Assembly (NCBI GenBank): GCA_902789245.1
Contig: CADAND010000017.1
Location: 1 to 64,000, forward strand
Direction of reading: 5' to 3'
Length of the DNA: 64,000 bases
From: an uncultured Bacteroidia bacterium
GTDB lineage: Bacteria; Bacteroidota; Bacteroidia; Bacteroidales; UBA932
The first letter of the stretch is position 1; each line of letters opens with the position of its first letter. The position numbers and the translations under genes are program-made. Of the stretch, positions 53,488 through 62,584 are shown in pieces. The notes beneath the pieces are model-generated. The model saw only the letters and a list, made by a program, of their open reading frames with translations, searched no databases and was not told where the DNA came from.

Positions 53488-56135
53488 GAAAAGTTCTGGT
53501 CTCCCTCTTGCTGGCCCTGTCCCTGGGCGCCGGCCTGTCCGCGCAGGATCTCCTGGAGGTCAAGCGCGTGGAGCTGGATTCGCTCGTCCGCTTCCTGCGC
53601 CGCGAGTTCCAGCCTGACATCTATTTCGTCAAGGACGAAGCCGAGCAGTCCACCTTCAGCGTGAGCGCCCCGCGCGGGCGGTTCCTGGAGGCGGCATTCG
53701 ACGCGATGCGCGAGAAAGGCTACATCGTCAGCAGCTACGGCTCCGCCCGCTTCATCCTGCACAGCAAATCCGTCTTCGCCTCCCTGCCCGCCGGCTATTT
53801 CGACGACGGCGCCAGCCGCCTCAGCGACGACAGCGGCCTGCAGCAGTACCTTGCCGAGCAGAGCGCCGTGGTCACGTTCCAGAACAAGGTTTACGAGATC
53901 GGAGAAAGCAGCGCCAACCGCCACGGCAAGGTGTACCTCAGCGGCCATATCCGCGACGTCGCCAGCGGCGAGCCCCTCGTGGGCGTGTCCGTCTATGACG
54001 ACATGACCGGCGCCTACACCGTCACCGATGCCGCCGGCTTCTACCGCGTGGCCCTGCCTGTGGGAGACAACCTCCTCAACCTGAGCGGCTATTCGCTCGA
54101 AGACATGCATCTCACGCTCAAAGTCTGGGACGACGGCGTGCTCGATGTCGTGATGAAGGAGAAGGTCCTCGCCCTCTCGGGTGCCGTGGTCTCCGCCGAC
54201 GCGGTCTCGCACCACCGAAACGCCATGATGGGCATCGAGCGCGTCCGGATGGAGGTAATCAACAAGATTCCGTCCGCCTTCGGCGAAGGCGACATCATCA
54301 AGGCCGTCCTGACCCTGCCGGGCGTAAAGTCCGTGGGCGAGGCGTCCAGCGGCTTCAACGTCCGCGGCGGCTCCGCCGACCAGAACCTCATCCTGTTCAA
54401 CGACGGCACCATCTACAATCCCACGCACCTGTTCGGCATCTTCTCTGCCTTCAACCCCGACGTCGTCAGCGAAGTGGAGCTCTACAAGAGCAGCATCCCC
54501 GCCGAGTTCGGCGGGCGCATCTCCTCGGTGCTCGACGTACGCAGCCGCGAAGGTAATGCCAACAAGATCGCGGGCTCGCTGGGCATCGGCCTGCTGACGA
54601 GCCACCTCCACCTCGAGGGACCCCTCGTCAAGGGCAGGACCACCTTCCTGCTCGGCGGACGCACCACCTACTCCAACTGGCTGCTGAACCTGCTCCCCAA
54701 GACCAGCGAATATGCCGGCGGGCGGGCCTCCTTCAGCGATATCAACGCGTCCGTGACGCACAAGATCAACGACGCAAACACCCTTCAGGCCTACTTCTAC
54801 TGGTCGCGGGACGGCTTCGACTTCTCACGCGACCCGGCCTTCCGCTACGCCAACCTCAACGCCTCGGTCAAGTGGCGCAGCCGCCTGGGCAGCCGCCTCA
54901 ACCTCACGACCGTGGCCGGTTATGACCAGTACGGCGCCCGCCTGGAGAACAGCCTGGGACAGAATCAGATGTCCGGCTACAGCGTGGACACCCAGATCCG
55001 CCAGGGCTTCGTCAAGGGCACTTTCCGCTACACCGTGACCGACGCCCACGACCTCACGTTCGGCGCCCACGCCACCTACTATAACTTGCAGCCGGGCGCC
55101 ATGGCGCCGCTCTACGGGGGCGAATCGCTGGTCAAGACCTGGTCGCTCGACCGGCAGCAGGCCGTGGAGCCGGCCTTCTTCGCCAGCGACAGCTGGACCA
55201 TCAACCAGAAACTCACCCTGGAGGCCGGCGTACGCGTGTCCGGCCTGCTGGCCCTGAACCCCGCCAAGTTCTACCTGACGCCCGAGTTCCGCCTGTCCGG
55301 CAAGTACTCTTTCCGGGACGACCTCTCGTTCAAGGCCGGTTTCAACACGATGAGCCAGCACATCCACCTGATCTCCAACACCTCCTCCATCTCCCCGATC
55401 GACACCTGGCAGCTGTCCTCCGACCGCATCCGCCCTCAGACCGGCTGGCAGGCCGCCGCCGGACTGTACTGGACCGTCGCGAACGGCACCGTCGACCTGA
55501 CGCTGGAGGGCTACTACAAGCGCACCGCGCACCAGCTGGACTACAAGTCCGGCGCCACCACACTGATGAACCCGCACCTCGCCGACGACCTCGTGGAGAC
55601 CTACGGCAAGGCCTACGGCATCGAGTTCATGGCCAAGAAGACTTCCGGCAAGCTCACCGGCTGGCTGTCCTACTCCTATTCGCGCACGCAACTGCGTGAA
55701 ATGCTGGACCGCGGCGTGGAGACCATCAACGGAGGCGCCTGGTACAACGCCCCGCACGACAAGCCGCACGAGGTCAAGTTCACGGGGAACTACAAGTTCA
55801 CCCACCGCTTCTCCATCTCGGCCAATGTCGAGTACGCCACCGGGCGCCCCGTCACGCTGCCCATCGGTACCTTCCAGTACGGCGGCGGCACGCGTATCGC
55901 CTACTCGGAGCGCAACACCCACCGCATCCCGGATTATTTCCGCCTGGACCTCGCCATCAACATCGAGCCCGGCCATTACCTGCGGCAGTTCTCGCACATG
56001 TCCTGGACCATTGGCGTGTACAATGTTACGGCGCGCAAGAACGCCTATTCGATCTTCTTCAACGGCACGGAAAGCTACATGCTCTCCGTCTTCGCATGCC
56101 CGATTCCGTACATCAACCTCAATCTGAAATTCTGA
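53484..56135 (+). CDS. TonB-dependent receptor with STN-like and carboxypeptidase-D-like domains
   Basis: An 883-residue outer-membrane active transporter. After a signal peptide (1-20) comes an STN/secretin-like region (about 24-95, LDSLVRFLRREFQPDIYFVK), then a CarboxypepD_reg module (about 148-225, YLSGHIRDVASGEPLVGVSV). The plug (about 255-360) reads KAVLTLPGVKSVGEASSGF then NVRGGSADQNLILFNDGTIY. The rest is a 22-strand barrel ending NLNLKF with a terminal Phe. An STN region can signal to anti-sigma factors, though no such gene is adjacent. The partner is a DUF4249 lipoprotein instead of SusD. The substrate is unknown. Confidence 0.93.
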   Translation: MRKVLVSLLLALSLGAGLSAQDLLEVKRVELDSLVRFLRREFQPDIYFVKDEAEQSTFSVSAPRGRFLEAAFDAMREKGYIVSSYGSARFILHSKSVFASLPAGYFDDGASRLSDDSGLQQYLAEQSAVVTFQNKVYEIGESSANRHGKVYLSGHIRDVASGEPLVGVSVYDDMTGAYTVTDAAGFYRVALPVGDNLLNLSGYSLEDMHLTLKVWDDGVLDVVMKEKVLALSGAVVSADAVSHHRNAMMGIERVRMEVINKIPSAFGEGDIIKAVLTLPGVKSVGEASSGFNVRGGSADQNLILFNDGTIYNPTHLFGIFSAFNPDVVSEVELYKSSIPAEFGGRISSVLDVRSREGNANKIAGSLGIGLLTSHLHLEGPLVKGRTTFLLGGRTTYSNWLLNLLPKTSEYAGGRASFSDINASVTHKINDANTLQAYFYWSRDGFDFSRDPAFRYANLNASVKWRSRLGSRLNLTTVAGYDQYGARLENSLGQNQMSGYSVDTQIRQGFVKGTFRYTVTDAHDLTFGAHATYYNLQPGAMAPLYGGESLVKTWSLDRQQAVEPAFFASDSWTINQKLTLEAGVRVSGLLALNPAKFYLTPEFRLSGKYSFRDDLSFKAGFNTMSQHIHLISNTSSISPIDTWQLSSDRIRPQTGWQAAAGLYWTVANGTVDLTLEGYYKRTAHQLDYKSGATTLMNPHLADDLVETYGKAYGIEFMAKKTSGKLTGWLSYSYSRTQLREMLDRGVETINGGAWYNAPHDKPHEVKFTGNYKFTHRFSISANVEYATGRPVTLPIGTFQYGGGTRIAYSERNTHRIPDYFRLDLAINIEPGHYLRQFSHMSWTIGVYNVTARKNAYSIFFNGTESYMLSVFACPIPYINLNLKF

Positions 56136-57385
56136 TGGCTGTGAAATTCCTTTTCCGTACCGCGGCCCTGGCCGCCGCGCTGCTCGCCGCTGCCGCCTGC
56201 GTCTATCCCTACGAGGTTGATATCGACTATAACGGCGACCTCCCGCTCGTGGTCGAGGGCGACATCCATATCGGAAGCCTGACGGTCGTCAGGCTGAGCT
56301 ATGTCCAGCCCTTCAAAACGACGGATGAAGACTATTATCGAATCCCGTTCGCCACCGGCTATATCGAAGGCGAAGACGGTACCCGCATCTATCAGTACGA
56401 TCCCTACGTCCAGATGCCGGACTACCCGATCGACGGCATGGATCCCATCCACTACAGTATCCCTTCCGATGTGCTGACTTTCCACACCGAGAAACTCTCG
56501 ACCAGCCAGCGCTACCGCCTGCACCTGGAGACCTATAACCTGGAGAGCGGCAGCGTGGCCAACGTGTTCGAATCCGAATGGCTGACTCCGCTGCCCGCTC
56601 CGACGATCGACGGCCTGAGCTACAGCCATCACCCGGAATACGAAGAACTCTGGGTCGGCCTGAGCATGCACTGCCACGGCTCCCACTACTTCCGCTGGAC
56701 CTTCTCCGAGACCTGGGAATACCACAGTGACATCCCCACCTCCTACGAGTACAAACCGTACCTGCGGAAAGTCGGGCGCTATGAAGGTCCCACCCTGTAT
56801 TATTGCTGGGACTCCGCCAACTCCTCCAGCATCAATATCTTCTCGACCGCCAACCAGACCGAGGACCGCTTCGAAGAGCTGGCCTTCCACACCATCCCCC
56901 TGAACAACAGGCGCCTGCAGGTGATGTACCGGATCAAGGTCCAGCTGGAGGCCATGAGCGAAAACGCCTACAACTACTGGTACAACATCCAGCAGAACTC
57001 CGAGGGCCAGGGCTCCATCTTCGCCCCGACGCCCAGTGAGATGGCGAGCAACATCCACTGCATCACGGATCCGGACATCCAGGTGATGGGCTACCTCAAC
57101 GCCGCCGTCCAGACGGATGCCACCATGTACTACGACAACCGCGTCGAGGGCTACTACAAGCCGGGGCTCCCGTTTGAGCGCTTTGACGAGAAGGTCTCCG
57201 TCAACCAGCTTGATTCCATGGCCTACTGGTACGCGCACGGTTACCTTCCCTATCAGGAAATCTATGAGTCGACCATGAGCATAGAACCTACGCATTACAT
57301 GTGGGCCCAGGGCATCTGCATAGACTGCCGGAAACTGGGCGGCACGAAAGACAAGCCGGAAGGCTGGCCCACAGCTGACAGATAA
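56135..57385 (+). CDS. DUF4249 surface lipoprotein, TonB-receptor partner
   Basis: A 416-residue lipoprotein (LAAALLAAAACVYPYEVDID, Cys near residue 23). The order of motifs fits DUF4249: LVVEGDIHIGSLTVVRLSYV near the N-terminus, YRLHLETYNLESG, a central FRWTFSETWEYHSD, and a C-terminal C-x2-C (GICIDCRKLGG). DUF4249 genes regularly follow TonB-dependent receptors of this type and are thought to be ligand-binding lids or accessory surface proteins, a role that remains inferred. The ATG shares one base with the receptor stop. Confidence 0.87.
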   Translation: MAVKFLFRTAALAAALLAAAACVYPYEVDIDYNGDLPLVVEGDIHIGSLTVVRLSYVQPFKTTDEDYYRIPFATGYIEGEDGTRIYQYDPYVQMPDYPIDGMDPIHYSIPSDVLTFHTEKLSTSQRYRLHLETYNLESGSVANVFESEWLTPLPAPTIDGLSYSHHPEYEELWVGLSMHCHGSHYFRWTFSETWEYHSDIPTSYEYKPYLRKVGRYEGPTLYYCWDSANSSSINIFSTANQTEDRFEELAFHTIPLNNRRLQVMYRIKVQLEAMSENAYNYWYNIQQNSEGQGSIFAPTPSEMASNIHCITDPDIQVMGYLNAAVQTDATMYYDNRVEGYYKPGLPFERFDEKVSVNQLDSMAYWYAHGYLPYQEIYESTMSIEPTHYMWAQGICIDCRKLGGTKDKPEGWPTADR

Positions 57386-57399
57386 ACACGCCAAGCACG

Positions 57400-59085
57400 A
57401 TGAAAAAAAACCTTTCCTTATATCTCCTTCTACTTCTGCTGCCGCTCTCCCTTCAGGGTGCGGAGCGGCTGCGCGAGCGCGTTTACCTCTCCACGGACCG
57501 AGATGTCTATGTGGCCGGCGACCGGGTCTGGCTGTCCGCCTGGTGCCTGGATGCCGAAACGGGCCGGCTCTCCGCATTCAGCAAGACGGCCTACGTGGAA
57601 GTCCACTCTCCGACCGGCATGGTCCAGACGGCCAAGATCGCCTTGGACGGCGGGCGCGGCGCCGGTTTCCTGACCCTGCCCACCACCCTGCCCAGCGGCA
57701 ACTACAGGCTCCTGGCCTACACCAAGCTGGGTGCCTCGGAGCAGGGATTTGATCCGCTCTCCGGCGTCCGGACCGTGTCCGTCTTCAACACCTTCAGCAC
57801 GGAGCGCATCGAGGGCGGCGTGACGGTGGTTGCACAGGCACCCGCCGCTCCGGCTCCGGTCCCCGCCAGCGGCTCGCTGCACCTCGAGGCAGGAAGCGCC
57901 GCCCCGAACGGCACCACGCGCATCCGCCTGTCCAACGACGGCACGGAGTCCGTCAGCTTCAGCCTGAGCGTCCGCCACGACGACGGCATCCCCACCCCGG
58001 CGGGCAAGCACATCGCCGACTTCGTCCGCGAAATCCACAACCTGCCGGCCGCCCGCGGCTTCGACGGGAGCGTGGTGCCTGAATACGAAGGAGAAATCAT
58101 CCGCGCCGACGTCATCGGCGAGGAGGGCGTGGCCGGGCAGGTCACGGACAGATACGCCTTCATCTCCTCTCCTGGCACCGGAGAGAGCGTCTATTCCGAA
58201 GCCATCGACCCGGACGGGACGGTGACCTTCTTCACCTCCAACATCTATGGCGACCGGGAGGTCTTCCTCGAGATCGAGGGCCTCGAAGCCGGGCAGGCCT
58301 GCCACCTGGAGCTCCGGAGCCCGTTCCTGAACCTGCCGGCCGGAGACATCCCCGCCCTGCAGCTGTACGCCGGCTGGGCCCGTGAGCTCGAACTGCGGGG
58401 CCTGGGCATGCAGCTGGAAAAGAACTTCAACGCGGACACGCTCTATGCCGCGCTCCCCGCCCGGGTGCACCGCATCTTCGACGAGCGCGAGAGCAAGCGT
58501 TACGTCCTGGACGACTACACCCGATTCCCGGTGATGGAGGAGCTCTTCACGGAGTTCATCCAGGGAGTCCGCGTCCGGCGGATGAACGGCGGCCGCGGCA
58601 TCCAGGTCTGGCAGCCGGACCGGACGGGCAAATTCTATTTCCTGCCGGGAAGCGCGCTGGTCCTGCTGGACGGCATCCCCGTGCTCGACCACGGCAAGAT
58701 TCTCGACTACGACCCCCTGCTGGTCAAGTACATCGACATCTACGCCGACAACTACCTTTTCGGCGCCCGGAGTTTCCCGGGGGTGGTGAGCTTCGTCACC
58801 TACAAGGGCACGCTCCCCTCGATGCAGTTCGACAGCCAGGTCCGCATCGCGGACTTCCAGGGCTGCGCCCTGCCGCTGGCCTACACCTGCGCCGGCGTGG
58901 GCAGCGACTATCCGGACTACCGCCAGACGCTCTACTGGCATCCGCTGCTGACCCTCGCCCCGGGCGAGAGCGTGGAGCTGGAATGCAAAACGCCCGCCTA
59001 CAGCGGACGTTTCGATGTGGTGGCCGAAGGGCTTGACGCCGGGGGCGAGGCCGTCACGGCGCGTACTACGCTGAACGTTCGATGA
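57400..59085 (+). CDS. MG2-like domain protein with a TonB-plug-like segment
   Basis: A 561-residue exported protein (signal peptide 1-20). Residues 25-140 look like a macroglobulin MG2 domain (RVYLSTDRDVYVAGDRVWLS, SGNYRLLAYTKLGA). After a long beta-rich middle, residues about 385-470 resemble a TonB plug: SALVLLDGIPVLDHGKILDY, then LVKYIDIYADNYLFGARSFP and GVVSFVTYKG. No barrel follows; it ends in another beta-sandwich (LAPGESVELECKTPAYSGRF). It is 14 bp after the DUF4249 gene and overlaps a convergent glycosyltransferase by 20 nt. It may contact the receptor or its cargo. The function is unknown. Confidence 0.75.
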   Translation: MKKNLSLYLLLLLLPLSLQGAERLRERVYLSTDRDVYVAGDRVWLSAWCLDAETGRLSAFSKTAYVEVHSPTGMVQTAKIALDGGRGAGFLTLPTTLPSGNYRLLAYTKLGASEQGFDPLSGVRTVSVFNTFSTERIEGGVTVVAQAPAAPAPVPASGSLHLEAGSAAPNGTTRIRLSNDGTESVSFSLSVRHDDGIPTPAGKHIADFVREIHNLPAARGFDGSVVPEYEGEIIRADVIGEEGVAGQVTDRYAFISSPGTGESVYSEAIDPDGTVTFFTSNIYGDREVFLEIEGLEAGQACHLELRSPFLNLPAGDIPALQLYAGWARELELRGLGMQLEKNFNADTLYAALPARVHRIFDERESKRYVLDDYTRFPVMEELFTEFIQGVRVRRMNGGRGIQVWQPDRTGKFYFLPGSALVLLDGIPVLDHGKILDYDPLLVKYIDIYADNYLFGARSFPGVVSFVTYKGTLPSMQFDSQVRIADFQGCALPLAYTCAGVGSDYPDYRQTLYWHPLLTLAPGESVELECKTPAYSGRFDVVAEGLDAGGEAVTARTTLNVR

Positions 59086-60268
59086 GCGGCAGGCCGCGGC
59101 TGCGCAGCAGCGCGTTGTAGCGGTCAATCACCTCTTCCACGCAGTCTTCCCACGAGCGGACGATGGTCCTGGAGGCCTGCACGCCCACGCGATGCACGCG
59201 TTCGGGGTCGTGGATCAGCTCCCGGAGCAGCTGCGCCAGTTTGTCCGGGTCATTCTCCACCAGAAAGCCGTTTTCGCCGTCCTGAAGGATGGTGGCGGCC
59301 GTCGAGCCGGCGGCCATGATCGAAGGCGTGTGCAGGGCCGCGGCTTCGCGCACGACGAGCGGCGCATTGTCGTAGAGCGAGGGGAAGACGAACAGGTCCG
59401 AAGCGGCGTAATAATCGACGATCTTCGTACGGTCCGTGACCGAGCCCACGAAGGTCACCTTGCCGTCCAGGCCCTTTTCGCTGACCATGGCCTTCATCTC
59501 TTCGGCTGCATAGCCAGTGCCCACGAAGAACATCCGGAACGGAACGTCCTCCAGCCGCGAGAGCGCCTCGATGGTCAGTTGTGGATTCTTCTGCCAGACG
59601 TGCTGGCCCACGAAGAGGAGCACGAACTCCTCCGGGGCGATGCCCAGCCGCTGCCTGGCCTCCACGAAGTACTTCTCGGGATAGTCCGCCACGAGGTCGG
59701 AGCCGTTGTCCATCACCTCCACGTGGCCCTTGTAGCCGTACTCGCGGATCACGTCTATTACGGACTCCTGCGGCACCCAGACCAGGTCGGCCCGCTCGAA
59801 GAAATCCACGACCGAGTCGATCACCATATCCACGACCAGCTTCGGCAGGACCTTGGCGAAATCGTCGCGGTACTTGGAGTGGAACGTGGCCACCAGCGGA
59901 ATCTTCTGCATCCGCGCGATGCGCAGCGCCGCCGTGCCGGCGGAAAAGGGCGAGTGCGCGTGCACGATTTTGAAGCGCGTCGTCGCGATCTTGGCCAAGT
60001 AGGTCGGGTCGAACTCGGCGATGCCGGTCACATACGGGTGCCGCTTGGGCACGGGGATGGACAGGTAGTCGAAAACCTTGTAGTCGTGGACACTGTAGTC
60101 CGCCTTCGGCACGTGCGGCGTGACGACGGCCACGCCCCCCACCTTTTTCTGCAGCCAGTAGGCGTAGTTCTCCATGCAGACGGACACACCGTCCATCACG
60201 GGCGGGAACACCTCACAGAACAGGCCGACGTTGGCCTTTTCAGGATTGAAAACGGTCGGTTTGGCCAT
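59066..60268 (-). CDS. GT4-family glycosyltransferase
   Basis: A 400-residue GT-B enzyme. The N-terminus VGLFCEVFPPVMDGVSVCME has the GT4 acceptor loop, followed by FKIVHAHSPFSAGTAALRIA and PLVATFHSKYRDDF. The C-terminal donor domain has LLFVGQHVWQKNPQLTIEAL and the E-x7-E segment FPSLYDNAPLVVREAAALHT. The likely product is a glycolipid or surface glycan; donor and acceptor cannot be told. It follows the EF-hand membrane protein by 1 bp, so they share a transcript, and it converges on the MG2 gene with a 20-nt overlap. Confidence 0.9.
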   Translation of the reverse strand: MAKPTVFNPEKANVGLFCEVFPPVMDGVSVCMENYAYWLQKKVGGVAVVTPHVPKADYSVHDYKVFDYLSIPVPKRHPYVTGIAEFDPTYLAKIATTRFKIVHAHSPFSAGTAALRIARMQKIPLVATFHSKYRDDFAKVLPKLVVDMVIDSVVDFFERADLVWVPQESVIDVIREYGYKGHVEVMDNGSDLVADYPEKYFVEARQRLGIAPEEFVLLFVGQHVWQKNPQLTIEALSRLEDVPFRMFFVGTGYAAEEMKAMVSEKGLDGKVTFVGSVTDRTKIVDYYAASDLFVFPSLYDNAPLVVREAAALHTPSIMAAGSTAATILQDGENGFLVENDPDKLAQLLRELIHDPERVHRVGVQASRTIVRSWEDCVEEVIDRYNALLRSRGLPLIERSA

Positions 60269-60269
60269 G

Positions 60270-62504
60270 CTACTCGGCGGTTTCGGTGGCTTCCGGAGCC
60301 GTCTCTTCGGCGGCGGGGGCTTCTTCGGCCGCAGCGGGGGCTTCTTCGACCCGCTCGGTCCTGGCCTTCCGCTCGATTCCCATCCACTTCAGATTATCGG
60401 TGAAATAGCATACGCCGAAGGCGACGATCAGCAGGGCGATCAGCCAGTACAGGCACTTGCGCCACCAGGGCGTCTTCTTCTTGTACGGGTCGGCCAGCTT
60501 GAGCTTCGGGTACTTGGCCACGCTGGTGAGCGTCTTGCCGAAGAGGATGTTGATCAGCACGCGCGAGTTGATGGCCCAGCCGTTGGCATTGAGCACGGGA
60601 CCCAGGTTGCGCTTGCGCAGCTTGCGCCAGGCGATGAAGCAGGCCGGACCGGAGATGACGAGCATCACGGCGGCGATCACCACGAGGACCTGCCACCAGG
60701 TCAGCCCCTTGAGCGACTGTCCGATCAGGCCCAGCGCGGCGCCGATCGCGCCGATCGCCATGCCGACGGCGGCGAAAATGCCGGCGTACTTGGCGATATC
60801 GAACGGCTGCTTGGCGGCGTCGGCCGGTTTGCTGTCGGCAGCAGCCGTCAGTTTGGCCATCGCATCAGCGTCCTTATCGGCCGCGGCCTTGTCGATCTTC
60901 TCGGAGACGAAGCGCGCCACCTTGCGGTACGGGCTCCAGAAAGCATCCTTGAGGTTGATGGGGTTCTCCACCACCTTGGTGATCACGGCATCCCAGTCGC
61001 CGCCCTCCAGGTCGTAGAAGAGGCCGTTCTTGCCAGGGCGCAGGTCGCTGGTCTTGCCGTCGGTCATCACGGCCACGATGTCCATCGTCTCGCCCTTCAC
61101 CTTGGACGTGCACTTGCAGTAGAGCAGGAAGGCGCCGCTGAGCTTGGGCATATCGGCATGGGCGCCCATGTCGGAAATGCGGATACAGAGGTCGCAGCAG
61201 CGCTCGTCGATGAAGAGCCGGCCCACCTCAAACATGCCGCGGGAGCCCTCCCGACGGCCGTAGAAATCGGTAAATATCACGTAGTTGCGGAGCAGCTTCG
61301 CGAAGTCGCGATAGTAGAGCATCAGCTTCTTCACGTCGTCGATCGACTGCGATTCCGCCTCGAGGGCCTTGTCAGCCTCGACCAGCGCGAGCAGCTCGGC
61401 CTTGCGGTCGGCCTTCAGCAGGGCGCGGACCTCCCCGATCCCGAGCTCCTCCACGGACTCGCCCTTCTTGTCGGCCATCCAGGCCCGGTAAGGCCCGAAC
61501 TTCGCAAGCACCTCCGCCCACTGGGCCTCGGTGATGCCCTTCGCCTTCGGGAAATCGACATCCAGCACGAGCGCCTTGACGGCGTCGAACTGCGCCTGCC
61601 AGGCCGGGTTGATGGCGTCGAAAGGGAGAACGACCTCCTGGGTCGGCCGTGCCAGCGGGTAGGTGGAAATCTCCTCGGACTGCGTCGCGAGGTTCTTGTC
61701 GCTGATGGCGCCCAGCCGGTCCGCGGACACGTCCACGGCGGCGGCCACGTCACCGTCAAAGCGGATGAGCTTGCAGCGCATGAAATAATCGGCCACCTTG
61801 TCCTGGATCGCCTCGCAGGCGCCCAGGGCCGCGGCGGTGTTCTCCCCGTACGGGAAGATGTTCTTCTTGTCAGCCTCGGCGGCGTCCTGCCAGGCGGCAT
61901 AATCCGCGAGGGCGGCGTAGAAAGCCTCGATGTGCGCAGCCGTGACGCCGGCCTCGCCGCTGCGGTCGGTCTCGGAGCCCGCCTTCTGGGCAATCGTGGC
62001 GATGAGCGCCTTGAGCGCCTCGTCGTCGGTGGAGACGGGCGTAATGATGCCGTCACCGTTGAATTTCGTATCCTTGAAAATGGCCACGCTGTCGGAGGCG
62101 TCCTCCACGCTGATCTCGTCCTTGTCCAGGCCGAGGTTCTGCAGGATGTGCTTCGCGGAAGCGAGGAGTTTCTGTCCGGCCTCGCAGTCCGTATTGATCC
62201 CGTCCAGCTTCAGCACGCGATCCCCCTTCAGGATGGCGTCCCTGTCCTTCACCACGGAAGTCAGCCACTGCGCGGCGGCCACGACCTCGTGCACGCGGAC
62301 GCGTCCGTCGCCGTCGGCATCAATCAGTTTCAGTGTCTGTTCGTCGAATTCCAGATCCTTCGTCGGGCAGCTCAGGACCGTCCAGAGTTTCTGGTCCAGC
62401 TCGCCCAGATGGGCGATGTCCTCGCCCGACGTGATGTTCACCCGGACCACTCCGCCCAGGGAGCAGAATTTCCAGGGGTAGCCGTTCGTCTGTTTCTTTG
62501 CCAT
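60270..62504 (-). CDS. Large EF-hand-like membrane protein, function unknown
   Basis: A 744-residue protein. Residues 62-73 (DADGDGRVRVHE) form a perfect 12-residue EF-hand loop. Residues 148-159 (KFNGDGIITPVS) are a degenerate second loop, and D127-x-D129 may mark a third. The middle is helical with an odd Cys-rich patch (DERCCDLCIRISDMG). Two or three membrane segments lie in the last 180 residues: GIFAAVGMAIGAIGAALGLI, WWQVLVVIAAVMLVISGPAC and WLIALLIVAFGVCYF. The end is Ala/Glu-rich. There is no signal peptide, so the N-terminal region should be cytoplasmic. I recognise no named family. A calcium-responsive role is inferred. It is co-transcribed with the GT4 gene. Confidence 0.82.
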   Translation of the reverse strand: MAKKQTNGYPWKFCSLGGVVRVNITSGEDIAHLGELDQKLWTVLSCPTKDLEFDEQTLKLIDADGDGRVRVHEVVAAAQWLTSVVKDRDAILKGDRVLKLDGINTDCEAGQKLLASAKHILQNLGLDKDEISVEDASDSVAIFKDTKFNGDGIITPVSTDDEALKALIATIAQKAGSETDRSGEAGVTAAHIEAFYAALADYAAWQDAAEADKKNIFPYGENTAAALGACEAIQDKVADYFMRCKLIRFDGDVAAAVDVSADRLGAISDKNLATQSEEISTYPLARPTQEVVLPFDAINPAWQAQFDAVKALVLDVDFPKAKGITEAQWAEVLAKFGPYRAWMADKKGESVEELGIGEVRALLKADRKAELLALVEADKALEAESQSIDDVKKLMLYYRDFAKLLRNYVIFTDFYGRREGSRGMFEVGRLFIDERCCDLCIRISDMGAHADMPKLSGAFLLYCKCTSKVKGETMDIVAVMTDGKTSDLRPGKNGLFYDLEGGDWDAVITKVVENPINLKDAFWSPYRKVARFVSEKIDKAAADKDADAMAKLTAAADSKPADAAKQPFDIAKYAGIFAAVGMAIGAIGAALGLIGQSLKGLTWWQVLVVIAAVMLVISGPACFIAWRKLRKRNLGPVLNANGWAINSRVLINILFGKTLTSVAKYPKLKLADPYKKKTPWWRKCLYWLIALLIVAFGVCYFTDNLKWMGIERKARTERVEEAPAAAEEAPAAEETAPEATETAE

Positions 62505-62535
62505 ATTGTGGAAATTTTTGGTTATTCAGTATCCA

Positions 62536-62543
62536 CAAATATA
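62536..62543 (-). promoter_or_regulatory. -7 box of the EF-hand protein gene
   Basis: TATATTTG on the minus strand, 31 bp before the ATG at 62504. It is divergent from, and 13 bp away from, the -7 box of the DUF389 gene. Confidence 0.5.
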
Positions 62544-62556
62544 ACAATTATATCCT

Positions 62557-62564
62557 TATCTTTG
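62557..62564 (+). promoter_or_regulatory. -7 box of the DUF389 gene
   Basis: TATCTTTG lies 20 bp before the ATG at 62585, back to back with the promoter of the EF-hand gene. Confidence 0.5.
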
Positions 62565-62584
62565 TACGACAAAGACTGAACAGC

